DNA of 64,000 bases from Sphingomonas sp. LY54 (GTDB lineage: Bacteria; Pseudomonadota; Alphaproteobacteria; Sphingomonadales; Sphingomonadaceae). The stretch covers positions 3,068,501-3,132,500 of the forward strand of contig NZ_CP141588.1 of assembly GCF_035594035.1 (NCBI RefSeq), written 5' to 3'. Position 1 is the first letter of the stretch, and each line of letters opens with the position of its first letter. Shown here piece after piece: positions 8,832 to 16,869 of the stretch. The position numbers and the translations under genes are program-made. The notes below the pieces were generated by a model, which did no database searches, was not told the DNA's origin, and saw only the letters and a list, made by a program, of their open reading frames with translations.

Positions 8832-10805
8832 CTATTTGCCTTGGCAGACATTCTGGTCGCTGCTGCCGAGGAACGGCGCGAACGGGCAGTTCACCCAGCG
8901 CAGCCGGACCGTGCGATTGTCGACCGGGACTTCGATCCGATCCGAGCGGACGTCGGGCGCGGCGTTGCCGATCGAGCCGATCCGAACCCCGGCATTATGG
9001 ACGCCGAGGAAGCTGATCATGTCGTCCTGGTCGATGCCGTCGCCCGAAACGCCGATCGCGCCGACCAATTGCGTGCCGCGATAGACCGGCACCGCGCCCG
9101 GGAATATCTGGATGCCGTTCTGGAGCGGGTTCTGGCCCGCCGCCACGTCGGGCGTGAACGTGCAGCGCGGCGGCGTATCGGCGCCGGCGCCGAGCAGGAA
9201 GCCGGCATGATCGCGGATATTCTGCTCGACCAGCGCCGATTGCAGGCCGGTCGAGAAAGGATTGAACTCGGCGATCGCGCGCGAGAACGGGCCGGGCGGG
9301 CGGCCGAGCTCGCCGTCGGGGAAATAGGGCCGCGAGACATTGCCGACGGCGCGCGCCGAGAAGGCATATTTGCCGGTGAGGGCGGCCTGATCGGCGAAGA
9401 AGGTGCGGGCGGCGCCGACGAACATGCGCACGTCGGCATCGGGATTGCTCTGCAGGAAGGCGCCGGCGCGCGCGCTCGAGAAGAAGGCCGCCGTGCGGGC
9501 CTTCTGCAGCGACACGTCGATGCCGAAGACCGGGGCGTCGGGCGACCGGACGATGCCCAGCACCGCGCCATGGGTGTCGACCGCCGCGATCGACACCTGC
9601 GCGCGGCTGTCGAGCGGGCGGCGGATCTGCGCCCGGGCTGCGCTCATGATCTTGAACGCCTCCTCGAGCAGGGCGGTGACCTCGGCCTGGCTGAGCGGCT
9701 GCGCGACGCTGCCGGCATCGGTGCCGCCGCGCAGCGGGAAGCGGTTGCCGCCGGCCCCGTTGCTGAGCACGAAGGCGTCGCGGTTGGAGAATTCGGCGGG
9801 CGCGGCGGGGCGGATGCCGGACGCGTCGCTGCCATAGACGCGGCCGGCAAGGACGCCGCCCGAACTGTCGTAATAGCCGCGGACCGACGTCAGGACGCCG
9901 GCCGTGCCGTTGATCGCCGCGAAGGTCGGTGCCGAGGCCGGATTGCTGGCAAGATCGCCGGGCTCGGCGTCGGAGAAGCGCAAAGTCGTTCCGTCGACCG
10001 GAATGCGATCGGCGCGGATCGCGTCGGGCGCGGCGAAGCCGGTGCTGCCGGCGAGGGCGACGATCTCCTCGGCGTCGCGATCATCGTCCTGCGTCTCGGG
10101 ATCGAAGCCGTAGATCCCGTCGGCCATGATCCCGACGCCGCCGACGAGTACGCCGTTCTTGTAGAGCGGAAATCCCCCCGGATCGGCCGCTAGGCCGAGC
10201 GGCGATCGCTTGGGGCCGATGAAGGCGGCCGGCCCGGCTGTGCCGGCGAAGCGCGCGGCGAGATCGGAGCAGGGGAGCTGGCTGAACTGCACGCCGAACA
10301 GCGGGCCGCTCTCGAGGCCGCGCGCGACCGCCGATGGCGGGAAATGCTCCTGCACGATCATCGAGGCGGTGCGGGTTGAAAAGGCGTTGCCGCCCGAGGA
10401 GAGATAGGCGCCGGTGATCGCCTTGGCGATCGCGCCCGCGGCGGCCGCGGGGACATCGATCCCCTGCAGATCGTGGGTGCTGCCATTGGGCCCGCGCGGC
10501 ACGGCGAGGCGCTGGTTGGCGTTGGTCATCGCGAAGATGGCGAGGACGTTGCCGACCCGGTCGACGACGGCGATCGTGGCGGGGAGCGTGCGCGCGGAAG
10601 CTTCCGCCACTGCCTGGGCGATGACGCGTCCCACATCGGCCTCGCTCAGCGCCTCGGCGGCCGGCACGGCGTAGAGATTGGCCGGCGTCGGCGCGGGCGG
10701 CGGCGTGACCGGATCCTGCGTGCCGCCTCCGCCGCCGCCGCCGCCCCCGCCGCCGCATGAGGCGAGGAGCAAGGAGACGATTGCGATAGTAGGGGTAAGG
10801 CGCAT
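8832..10805 (-). CDS. lipoprotein with two GlcG/HbpS-like (haem-binding family) domains
   Basis: A 657-residue protein; ATG 10805 overlaps the preceding TAA by one base, so translation is coupled. It has a lipoprotein signal (MRLTPTIAIVSLLLASC) followed by eleven consecutive glycines and a proline-rich linker. Two GlcG/HbpS (DUF336) modules follow, one opening near ALSEADVGRVIAQAV and the other near PLSQAEVTALLEEAF. Each has an AVVD/AAVD strand and a glycine-rich GGVGI or GAIGVSGDGID element. Single-domain relatives include the extracellular haem-binding HbpS of Streptomyces and GlcG. Tandem fusion as a lipoprotein inside a multihaem operon is unusual. It might deliver or hold haem or act as a structural partner of the cytochromes (inference). 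Some cysteines in the second module could form a disulfide. Confidence 0.8.
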   Translation of the reverse strand: MRLTPTIAIVSLLLASCGGGGGGGGGGGTQDPVTPPPAPTPANLYAVPAAEALSEADVGRVIAQAVAEASARTLPATIAVVDRVGNVLAIFAMTNANQRLAVPRGPNGSTHDLQGIDVPAAAAGAIAKAITGAYLSSGGNAFSTRTASMIVQEHFPPSAVARGLESGPLFGVQFSQLPCSDLAARFAGTAGPAAFIGPKRSPLGLAADPGGFPLYKNGVLVGGVGIMADGIYGFDPETQDDDRDAEEIVALAGSTGFAAPDAIRADRIPVDGTTLRFSDAEPGDLASNPASAPTFAAINGTAGVLTSVRGYYDSSGGVLAGRVYGSDASGIRPAAPAEFSNRDAFVLSNGAGGNRFPLRGGTDAGSVAQPLSQAEVTALLEEAFKIMSAARAQIRRPLDSRAQVSIAAVDTHGAVLGIVRSPDAPVFGIDVSLQKARTAAFFSSARAGAFLQSNPDADVRMFVGAARTFFADQAALTGKYAFSARAVGNVSRPYFPDGELGRPPGPFSRAIAEFNPFSTGLQSALVEQNIRDHAGFLLGAGADTPPRCTFTPDVAAGQNPLQNGIQIFPGAVPVYRGTQLVGAIGVSGDGIDQDDMISFLGVHNAGVRIGSIGNAAPDVRSDRIEVPVDNRTVRLRWVNCPFAPFLGSSDQNVCQGK

Positions 10806-12187
10806 TAGCGGAGCTTTCCTATCGCGGCGGCGGCGCGGCCGAGGCTGGCCCGGAATTCGCGGGGTCGGTAAGCATTGGGGTCGCGCACGGCCTGGTAGGC
10901 GCTGTTGATGTCGGCGCGGATGGTTTCGGCGCTGGCGGTCTGGACGTCGCCGGCATTGACGAGCGCCGAGAGCAAGGTGTCGGTCGCCATCACGGCCTGC
11001 ACGCTGCCGGCATAATCGGTGAAGCGCTCGGACACGGCGTTGCTGGTGATCGCGTCGATGATCGCGAAGGTCTGGTCGCGGCCCATCGGCGCGCCGGCAA
11101 AGGCGCTGGCGAGCGCACGCGCGCTTTCGCGCAGGGCGGCGGCGGCGGCGATGGCGGAGGCGCGGTCCTTGGCGATCGTATTGTGGAAGGCGCGGCTGTC
11201 GCGGTCGAAGCGCGCCGCCTGAGCGGGCACGACCACGCGCGCGGCGGCCGAGAGCATGATCATGTTCTCGTCGTTGAACGCTGGCATGCCCTGCGGGATC
11301 GGCCGTCCGGGATTGGCGAGGGCGGTCGGCTCGAAGCGCGGATCGTCCGAGATCGGGCGGTGGCAGGTGTGGCAGTCGAAGAAATAGAATTCGGGGAAGA
11401 GGCCGTCGCTGCCGCGCGCGCCCGCGAACAGGGTCAGCGCACGGTCCAGCGCCATCGCCTGGCCGATCGCCCACATCTGGACGTTGCTCGTGCGGCGCTT
11501 GCGGCTTGCATAGTCGCCGTCCTCGTCATGATGCTGCTGCAGCGTCGAGAAGAGGTCGAGCTCGAAGCTGATGCGCGGGTGGCCGGCCGCCATGATGCGG
11601 TGATTGACGAACTGGCCGGCGTCGCTGCTGCCGAAATGGCAGTCGAGGCAGACCGAAGCGCGCGCCTTGGGGTTGTCGAGCGGGACCATGCCGCGGGCGA
11701 CGTTGGCGGCGTGGCTGGCGCCGACCGCATAATGGCTCGCCAGCCAGGCCGAGGCGGCGCCGTGGCAGCCCTCGCAGCCGACGCCGTCCGAAGTCTGGAA
11801 GCGCGGGCCGCGCGCGCCGGCGGCGGCCGGCGTCGCATGGCAGCCGAGGCACATCGGCGCGCTGGTCGCCTCGCCGATGCCGAGCCGCTGGGCGATGGCG
11901 CGCGAGCGCGGTTCGGCGAGCACCCGCCAAGCGCGGCTGTGGGCGCCGCTCGGGCTCGCCTCGTCCTGCCAGATCATGAGCTCGTCCTGCCGGACGATCT
12001 TGCCGTCGGCCTCGGAGCGGCCGTGGCAGGTCGTGCCGCCGCAGCTCGCCACGCCGACCAGGGAGCCGCCACGCTGGGCCTGGGCGGTCGCGGTCGCCGG
12101 CCCGGGCCGCAGCACGAACGCCATCGCCAGCGCACAAAGCAAAGCCGTCGCCAGAAACATGATCGCGCTGTTGCGAGTGCGCCCCAT
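10805..12187 (-). CDS. multihaem cytochrome c, cytochrome c554-like
   Basis: A 460-residue exported protein, the first gene of the four-gene cytochrome operon. ATG 12187 is chosen because AGGGGGA lies just upstream; the overlapping GTG at 12190 is too close to it. The signal peptide is hydrophobic (SAIMFLATALLCALAMAF). Canonical haem motifs are CLGCH, CEGCH, CLDCH and CHTCH. An additional N-terminal CGGTTCH (CX4CH) fits a fifth, non-canonical haem site, as in cytochrome c554-type proteins whose first motif is CxxxCH or longer. Conserved histidines (GAHSRAW, HRIMAAGHPR) may be distal ligands. The C-terminal 180 residues are helical and lack haem motifs. It probably carries electrons in the periplasm towards or from the downstream barrel and decahaem protein (inference). 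Confidence 0.82.
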   Translation of the reverse strand: MGRTRNSAIMFLATALLCALAMAFVLRPGPATATAQAQRGGSLVGVASCGGTTCHGRSEADGKIVRQDELMIWQDEASPSGAHSRAWRVLAEPRSRAIAQRLGIGEATSAPMCLGCHATPAAAGARGPRFQTSDGVGCEGCHGAASAWLASHYAVGASHAANVARGMVPLDNPKARASVCLDCHFGSSDAGQFVNHRIMAAGHPRISFELDLFSTLQQHHDEDGDYASRKRRTSNVQMWAIGQAMALDRALTLFAGARGSDGLFPEFYFFDCHTCHRPISDDPRFEPTALANPGRPIPQGMPAFNDENMIMLSAAARVVVPAQAARFDRDSRAFHNTIAKDRASAIAAAAALRESARALASAFAGAPMGRDQTFAIIDAITSNAVSERFTDYAGSVQAVMATDTLLSALVNAGDVQTASAETIRADINSAYQAVRDPNAYRPREFRASLGRAAAAIGKLR

Positions 12188-12275
12188 CACTCCCCCTGAA
12201 GTTCCGCCGCCAAGTCATGGCAGCGACTGGAGCTTCCGCCCGACTATGTTCAAGTTGCCGGGGTCATTCAAGCAA

Positions 12276-12295
12276 GATGATCGCCAGAGATCATC
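12276..12295. promoter_or_regulatory. inverted repeat upstream of the multihaem operon
   Basis: Perfect 7-bp arms GATGATC (12276-12282) and GATCATC (12289-12295), separated by 6 bp. It lies about 90-110 bp before the start of the cytochrome operon and some 190 bp before the small secreted protein gene on the other strand. It is a candidate operator in this 300-bp divergent region. No other clear feature is seen there apart from the half-sites at 12441-12466. Confidence 0.35.
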
Positions 12296-12440
12296 CTGTC
12301 GGGACGCAATAGCGCCTGCTTCCTATACAGGCTCACGACAGCGACGACGGTAAGGCGGGTCGGGACGCGCGAGGCCGGGATTGTGCGAGGTGGTCCGGCA
12401 ATTTCGCAAGAACGATCAGGGCCTTGGCGCTTCGACTCGG

Positions 12441-12466
12441 GTAAGTGTGTCAGTGGGATGTGACAC
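12441..12466. promoter_or_regulatory. AAGTGT...ACACTT inverted repeat before the small secreted protein
   Basis: Arms AAGTGT and ACACTT flank a 14-bp spacer directly in front of the ribosome binding site (GGAGAG) of the gene at 12485. The position suits an operator overlapping the transcription start. The function is not known. Confidence 0.25.
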
Positions 12467-12484
12467 TTGCTGTGGAGAGACGAA

Positions 12485-12751
12485 ATGACTGGATCGCACT
12501 ATCTCGCGACGGGCCTCGCAGCCTTGATGCTGATCGCCGCAGCGCCGGCCGACGCCAAGACGGACACCTCCGCGGGCCCGCCTGACATGACGCCGAATGC
12601 CTCCGAGCGAATGGAGACCCAGGGCGGCGCGACCACGGCGCGCCAGCCGCTGATCTGCAAGCGCTGGGCGAATACCGGCTCGCGCATTGCCAAGCAAAAG
12701 GCCTGCCATACCGCCGAGGAGTGGAAGAGGATCGAGGACGGCGACTATTGA
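12485..12751 (+). CDS. small secreted protein, conserved type, unknown function
   Basis: An 88-residue protein from ATG 12485, preceded by GGAGAG at good spacing. It has a clear signal peptide (HYLATGLAALMLIAAAPADA). The mature part ends with CKRWANTGSRIAKQKACHTAE followed by EW. The pattern C...TGSR...C.T..EW recurs in many short secreted proteins of sphingomonads; the two cysteines probably form a disulfide. No function is known. It stands alone between the divergent cytochrome operon and the convergent autotransporter gene and is followed by a strong hairpin. Confidence 0.75.
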   Translation: MTGSHYLATGLAALMLIAAAPADAKTDTSAGPPDMTPNASERMETQGGATTARQPLICKRWANTGSRIAKQKACHTAEEWKRIEDGDY

Positions 12752-12777
12752 TCGGGCCGGGCCCTGAACACGAAGTT

Positions 12778-12803
12778 GCCGGCCCCGCTTGCGCGGAGCC
12801 GGC
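12778..12803. terminator. bidirectional hairpin between convergent genes
   Basis: GCCGGCCCCGC (12778-12788), loop TTGC, GCGGAGCCGGC (12793-12803): an 11-bp stem with one G-U pair. It sits between the 3' ends of the small secreted protein gene and the autotransporter gene. The T tract is weak on both sides, with a T-rich stretch (ATCCTTTCGTTTC) on the + side. Confidence 0.55.
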
Positions 12804-12824
12804 ATCCTTTCGTTTCGGCCAGGC

Positions 12825-15800
12825 TTAGAAGCGGAAGCCCGCGCGCAGGCCGATGCTGCTCGTGTCGCCCATCTCGCCCCAGCCGGCGAGGTAGAGGCCC
12901 CCAAGCGAGCTCGGGCCGGAGACGCCGATCTCGGCGCGCACCGAGGTGCCGATGCCGCGATCCTCGAGCGGGAGCGTGTAGCCGCCGCTGAGGAAGCGGA
13001 CATCGCCGTCGCCGAGGAACTCGTGGCGGAGCCTGACGTCGGCATAAGGCGTGAACGCGCCGCTCTGGCCGCTCAGGCGGAAGCCAACCTGGCCGCGCAG
13101 GCTGTCGCTGTCGTCGACTTCGAACACGGCGTTGGAAGCGGCAAAGCCGTCCATGTCAGTGCGGACGTAAGCGAGGCCCGCGCCCAGGTCGAAGTTCGCG
13201 CCCGCAATCTGGGTGCGGTAGCCGACCTCGCCGTCAACGCCATAGGCCTTGCCGTCGATCTCGGCGCCGGTGAACAACGTGCCGTTCTCCAGCTCGACCT
13301 CGAAGTCGTCATACTTGCCGAGCAGCTGGGCGTAGAAGCCCTGCGGCGCGCCGTAGATCATGTAGGCGCCGGCGTTCCAGCCCTTCAGCTCGGCCTGGGT
13401 GCCCGAATTGAAGTCGGACTCGGCCTTCTGGTAGCCGCCGGTGACGCCGACCACGAAATTGCCGTTGCCGGGGCGGAAGTCGAACCCGCCCTGCGCGCCC
13501 TGGGCTTCGGTCTCGTAGCGCAGATCGACGTTACGGGTGGTGCCGAAGACATCGACGTCGCGACGGTCGCCGCGATCCTCCTGGGTGCCGTAGACCTGGC
13601 CCCAGACGCCGAACGAGCGGCCGCTGCCGGTAAGCAGGTCGTTGCGGCGCTGCGCCGCTGCCGACTCCCAGGCATCCGCCGAGCGATACCAGAAGCCCTG
13701 GCCGAGCTGCGGAAGCATCGCCATTTCGACGGCGCGGTCGTTCGCGGTGGCAAGGACGAGCGTGTCGCCGCCGGCATTGGTGCCGAGGTCGTAATCGACG
13801 AAGCCGGCCGTGACCGGGCTGCCGAGCACGAAGGTGCCGGTGCCGCCAGTGGCATCGACGATCACCGCGCCATCGAGATCGACGACGCCCGCGCCGCCGA
13901 GCGGGTTGAGATCGACCACGGTGGTGCCGCTGGTGGTCCCGCCGACAACCAGGCGGTCGGCGACGGTTCCGGTGGCGCCAGTGCCCACGTCCACTGCCAG
14001 GCGGGCGCCCGGAGCAGCATTGTAGGCGCCGGGGATCGTCAGTACGTCGTCGGCGACGCCGTCGATCATGGTGACGAGACCGTTATTGTTCAGCGTCTCG
14101 AGCCCGGCGAAGGTCACCGCGCCGTTGGCGCTGAGCGTACCGTTGTTGGTGAGAACGTCGACGCCCGCGCCGAAGTCGCTGTTGCCGACAGCGGCGAAGG
14201 TGCCGTTGTTGAGCAGGGTGTCGGCGCCGGCGGTGAGATCGACGCGGCCGTTGATGCGGCCGGTCGGGGCGACGACGATCGTGGCGGGGCCGCCGTCGGC
14301 GTCGATGGCGAGGCCGTTGGCCGCGCCGACGGTGCCGCCGATCGTGATGGCCGTGCCGGTGCCCGAAGTGGCGTCGATGCCCGCCAACGCGCCGTTGACG
14401 GTCGTGCCCGCCGCGGTGCGGATGTCGAGCGCCGCGCCGGTGTCGGCGAGGATGCCGGTGCCCTGAGCGGCGTTGATGTTGCCGTTCGCAACAAGGCCGA
14501 CATTGCCGGTCGCCGAGGTCGCGACGATGCCGTTGGCGCCGGCGCCGGTGGTGGCGATCGGGCCGGCGAGGATGGTCTGCACGCCGGCGTCGGTGGTCAC
14601 CGCGATGCCGCTGGCATTGGCGCCTGCGGTGGTGATGGCGCCGCTAGCGACGCGGACCGGGCCGTCGGCGCCTGCGACATCGATGCCCGCGCTGCCCGCG
14701 CCGCTGGTGGCGACGGTGCCGCCTGCGACGTTGATCGCGCCGTCGGCGGTGATGGCCACGCCGTCGGCATTCGCGCCGCGGGTGACGACGCTGTCGAAGG
14801 CCACGGCGACCGGATCGAGACCCGCATGGACCGCGATGCCGGTGGCGAGGTTACCGGTGGTGCTGACGACGCCGGCATCGATCGCGACCGGGCCAAGCGC
14901 CCTCACGTCGATCGCCGCGGCTTCGGCACCGAGCGTGCGGACCGTGCCGGCCGTCAGGTTGACCGCGTCGGCGCTGGTGAGAAGAACGCCGGTCGAGAGG
15001 TTGGCGGCGGTATCGACGGTGCCGACAGTGACGTCGAGCGGGCCGGCGAGCGTGGTCGCGACGACGGCATCGGAGTCGAGACCGGCGGTAGCGACGGTGC
15101 CGAGATCGAGCGCGACCGAAGCGCCGGTGGCAACCACGGCGTCAGCATTCGCGCCGGCCGTGCGGACCGTGCCGGCAGTGGCATCGATGGCGGCGGCGCC
15201 GTCAAGCAGCAGGCCGGACGAGAGATTGCCGGCGGTCGTTACCGTGCCGACCGTGACGTCGAGCGGGCCGGCAAGCGCCGTCGCCTGGACGGCGTCCGAA
15301 TTGACGCCGGCGGTCGTGACCGTGCCGAGGGCGAGGTCGACCGACGCGCCGGTGGCGTTCACGGCGTCGGCGGCATTGCCGAGCGTAGCGATCGTGCCGT
15401 CGGCGGCGAAAGCGAGGTCGCCCGCCGCGTCGAGGCTCACGGCGGTGGCGGCGTTGGCCGTCGTAGTGGCGCCAGTGAGGTTAGCGTCGATATCGGCTGC
15501 CGAACCAATGACGAGAGCGGGACCGGCGGTAGCGATCCGCGCGGTGCCGGCCGAGGCGAGGTCGACGCCGCCGGTCAGGGTCGAAACGGCGACGGTTCCG
15601 GTCGAGAGGAAGCCGTTCTGGAGGTTGACGGAGACGGGCGCGGTGGCGCCGGTAACGGCGAGCCCGGCCCCGACGGTTCCGGCGACGTCTGCGCCGGTGC
15701 AATCGATGACACCGTTCGGCAGGGTCACGCACACGGCCTGGGCGGCGGCGGGAGCGGCGGTGAGGAGGGTGGCCGACACGGTGGCAAGACTGGCAAGGAC

Positions 15801-15848
15801 CAGCGACTTGGCGCTCGTGCTACTGACGAGCGAACGCTTACTCAACAT
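12825..15848 (-). CDS. autotransporter (type Va) with repeat-rich passenger
   Basis: A 1007-residue protein from ATG 15848, with GGAGA upstream; the preceding TTG is not needed. An extended signal peptide ends in AAPAAAQA. The passenger (about 40-720) is very rich in Ala, Thr, Val and Gly. It is built of degenerate strand repeats such as LDVTVGTV, DAVVATGAS and TAGTVRT, as expected for a beta-helix. It contains a 75-residue tandem duplication (residues about 161-310). The last about 280 residues form the autotransporter beta-domain (FGVWGQVYGTQEDR onward) and end in GFRF. The passenger should be displayed on the surface or released. No enzymatic motif or RGD is obvious, so adhesion is only a guess. 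It lies 131 bp downstream of the cyclic-nucleotide-binding protein gene, same strand. Confidence 0.85.
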   Translation of the reverse strand: MLSKRSLVSSTSAKSLVLASLATVSATLLTAAPAAAQAVCVTLPNGVIDCTGADVAGTVGAGLAVTGATAPVSVNLQNGFLSTGTVAVSTLTGGVDLASAGTARIATAGPALVIGSAADIDANLTGATTTANAATAVSLDAAGDLAFAADGTIATLGNAADAVNATGASVDLALGTVTTAGVNSDAVQATALAGPLDVTVGTVTTAGNLSSGLLLDGAAAIDATAGTVRTAGANADAVVATGASVALDLGTVATAGLDSDAVVATTLAGPLDVTVGTVDTAANLSTGVLLTSADAVNLTAGTVRTLGAEAAAIDVRALGPVAIDAGVVSTTGNLATGIAVHAGLDPVAVAFDSVVTRGANADGVAITADGAINVAGGTVATSGAGSAGIDVAGADGPVRVASGAITTAGANASGIAVTTDAGVQTILAGPIATTGAGANGIVATSATGNVGLVANGNINAAQGTGILADTGAALDIRTAAGTTVNGALAGIDATSGTGTAITIGGTVGAANGLAIDADGGPATIVVAPTGRINGRVDLTAGADTLLNNGTFAAVGNSDFGAGVDVLTNNGTLSANGAVTFAGLETLNNNGLVTMIDGVADDVLTIPGAYNAAPGARLAVDVGTGATGTVADRLVVGGTTSGTTVVDLNPLGGAGVVDLDGAVIVDATGGTGTFVLGSPVTAGFVDYDLGTNAGGDTLVLATANDRAVEMAMLPQLGQGFWYRSADAWESAAAQRRNDLLTGSGRSFGVWGQVYGTQEDRGDRRDVDVFGTTRNVDLRYETEAQGAQGGFDFRPGNGNFVVGVTGGYQKAESDFNSGTQAELKGWNAGAYMIYGAPQGFYAQLLGKYDDFEVELENGTLFTGAEIDGKAYGVDGEVGYRTQIAGANFDLGAGLAYVRTDMDGFAASNAVFEVDDSDSLRGQVGFRLSGQSGAFTPYADVRLRHEFLGDGDVRFLSGGYTLPLEDRGIGTSVRAEIGVSGPSSLGGLYLAGWGEMGDTSSIGLRAGFRF
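14919..15368 (-). repeat. tandem 225-bp duplication in the autotransporter passenger
   Basis: Two successive 75-codon units (15144-15368 and 14919-15143). Both translate to DAV-ATGASV...LGTV-TAG..SDAV.AT.LAGPLDVTVGTV and continue to TAGTVRT. The copies have diverged at about a third of positions by eye. This marks recent expansion of a beta-helix passenger. Confidence 0.65.
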
Positions 15849-15956
15849 CAACTTCTCCGGATAGGTTAGAATATGGGTCGCCTGACTGGCGAGTTCGTTC
15901 TAACCCGGCAGAAATCGGATAGTTTCGGATGTCACACTGAAAATTTTTTAACCGCA

Positions 15957-15970
15957 ATATGGAACCATAT
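15957..15970. repeat. short palindrome ATATGG-AA-CCATAT
   Basis: Perfect 6-bp arms with a 2-bp spacer in the AT-rich gap between the cyclic-nucleotide-binding protein gene and the autotransporter gene, about 110-120 bp upstream of the autotransporter start. It could be an operator or a weak hairpin behind the upstream gene. Confidence 0.25.
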
Positions 15971-15979
15971 CGGAGCGGG

Positions 15980-16681
15980 TCAGGCCGTCACGCCGCCCGC
16001 CTCGGCGATCCGCTGGTTGCTGGCGCGCAATTTGCTGCGCAGCGCGGCGGTGAAGCCCTGCTCCAGCGCGTGCCGGACATCGTCATGCGCGACCAGATAA
16101 GGCCGGAGCGCGCTGGCGGGCGCGCACCAGAAGCGCGCGGGACCGGCGAGGACGACGGTGGCGCTCGCCTGGTCGCCGGAGAGGACGGTGACTTCACCGA
16201 TCAAGTCGCCGTTGCGGCACAAGCCGACCTGGCGGCCCTGGCTCATCACGCGGGCCTCGCCCGCAGCGAGGTAGAAGAGGTGGCTGACCGCCTCGTCCTC
16301 GCGGGTCAGCGTGTCGCCTTCGCGGCCGCTCAGCCAAAAGCCCTGATCGAGCAGGTGGCGGGCGCGGTTGCGGGTGAGGCCGGCAAGGATGCCCTTCAGC
16401 ATCTCCTCCTCTTCGGGCGTGAAGCGGACCTTGCTGCTCTCGTAGAGGCGCTGGCCGAGCAGGATCAGGGTCGCTCCGAGCAGCAGGCCCCACCAGATTG
16501 CGAGCAGGACGTTGCCGGACCAGTAGAGGGCGTGGAACAGGCCGATCAGCGCGCCCGCCGCCACGATCGCGCGGAGACGGTGCAGCTGCCGGCGGAACAT
16601 GGCGATGACCAGCAGCAAGAACGGCAATTGGCCGATCAGGTCGCCCCACGAGATTTCAGACCAGAAACCCTGAACCTCCAT
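15980..16681 (-). CDS. Popeye-like membrane protein with cyclic-nucleotide-binding fold
   Basis: A 233-residue protein. The N-terminal third has two or three membrane helices (about 12-28, 38-55 and 57-76; the last is LAIWWGLLLGATLILL). The segment from about 85 to 190 reads as a cyclic-nucleotide-binding beta-roll (GDTLTREDEAVSHLFYLAAG, then NGDLIGEVTVLSGDQASATV). Helices followed directly by such a domain, with no effector behind it, is the layout of Popeye (POPDC) proteins. The phosphate-binding cassette has GE but lacks the arginine usual in CRP-type sites, as Popeye proteins also do. It probably binds or senses cAMP at the membrane; a nucleotide cyclase gene is 4 kb away. The gene stands alone, divergent from the M3 peptidase gene. 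Confidence 0.7.
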   Translation of the reverse strand: MEVQGFWSEISWGDLIGQLPFLLLVIAMFRRQLHRLRAIVAAGALIGLFHALYWSGNVLLAIWWGLLLGATLILLGQRLYESSKVRFTPEEEEMLKGILAGLTRNRARHLLDQGFWLSGREGDTLTREDEAVSHLFYLAAGEARVMSQGRQVGLCRNGDLIGEVTVLSGDQASATVVLAGPARFWCAPASALRPYLVAHDDVRHALEQGFTAALRSKLRASNQRIAEAGGVTA

Positions 16682-16869
16682 CGCACGCCCCCTTTGATCT
16701 TGGCGGCGCCATCATGCGCCCGAACCGGGGCGAATCAAAGCGGCTGCGACGGGCGCGGTGGGACAAGCGACCAAGTTGCCTAAGGTTCAGGGTTGATCGT
16801 ATACGAAGCCGGCCAACATCGGCCGCCGCCTTCCCGCGACGGCCGGTCACGAATATTGGAGATTTCGAG

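Noticed and set aside
12441-12466. Strong operator claim for the AAGTGT...ACACTT repeat
   Set aside because: Only 6-bp arms with a 14-bp spacer; kept as a low-confidence feature, not as a finding.
12789-15869. A 1026-codon open frame antisense to the whole autotransporter gene
   Set aside because: It is a by-product of the GC-rich third-position bias and repeat composition of the autotransporter, which has a signal peptide, a beta-domain and a ribosome binding site. The antisense product is low-complexity Gly/Ala/Asp/Arg.
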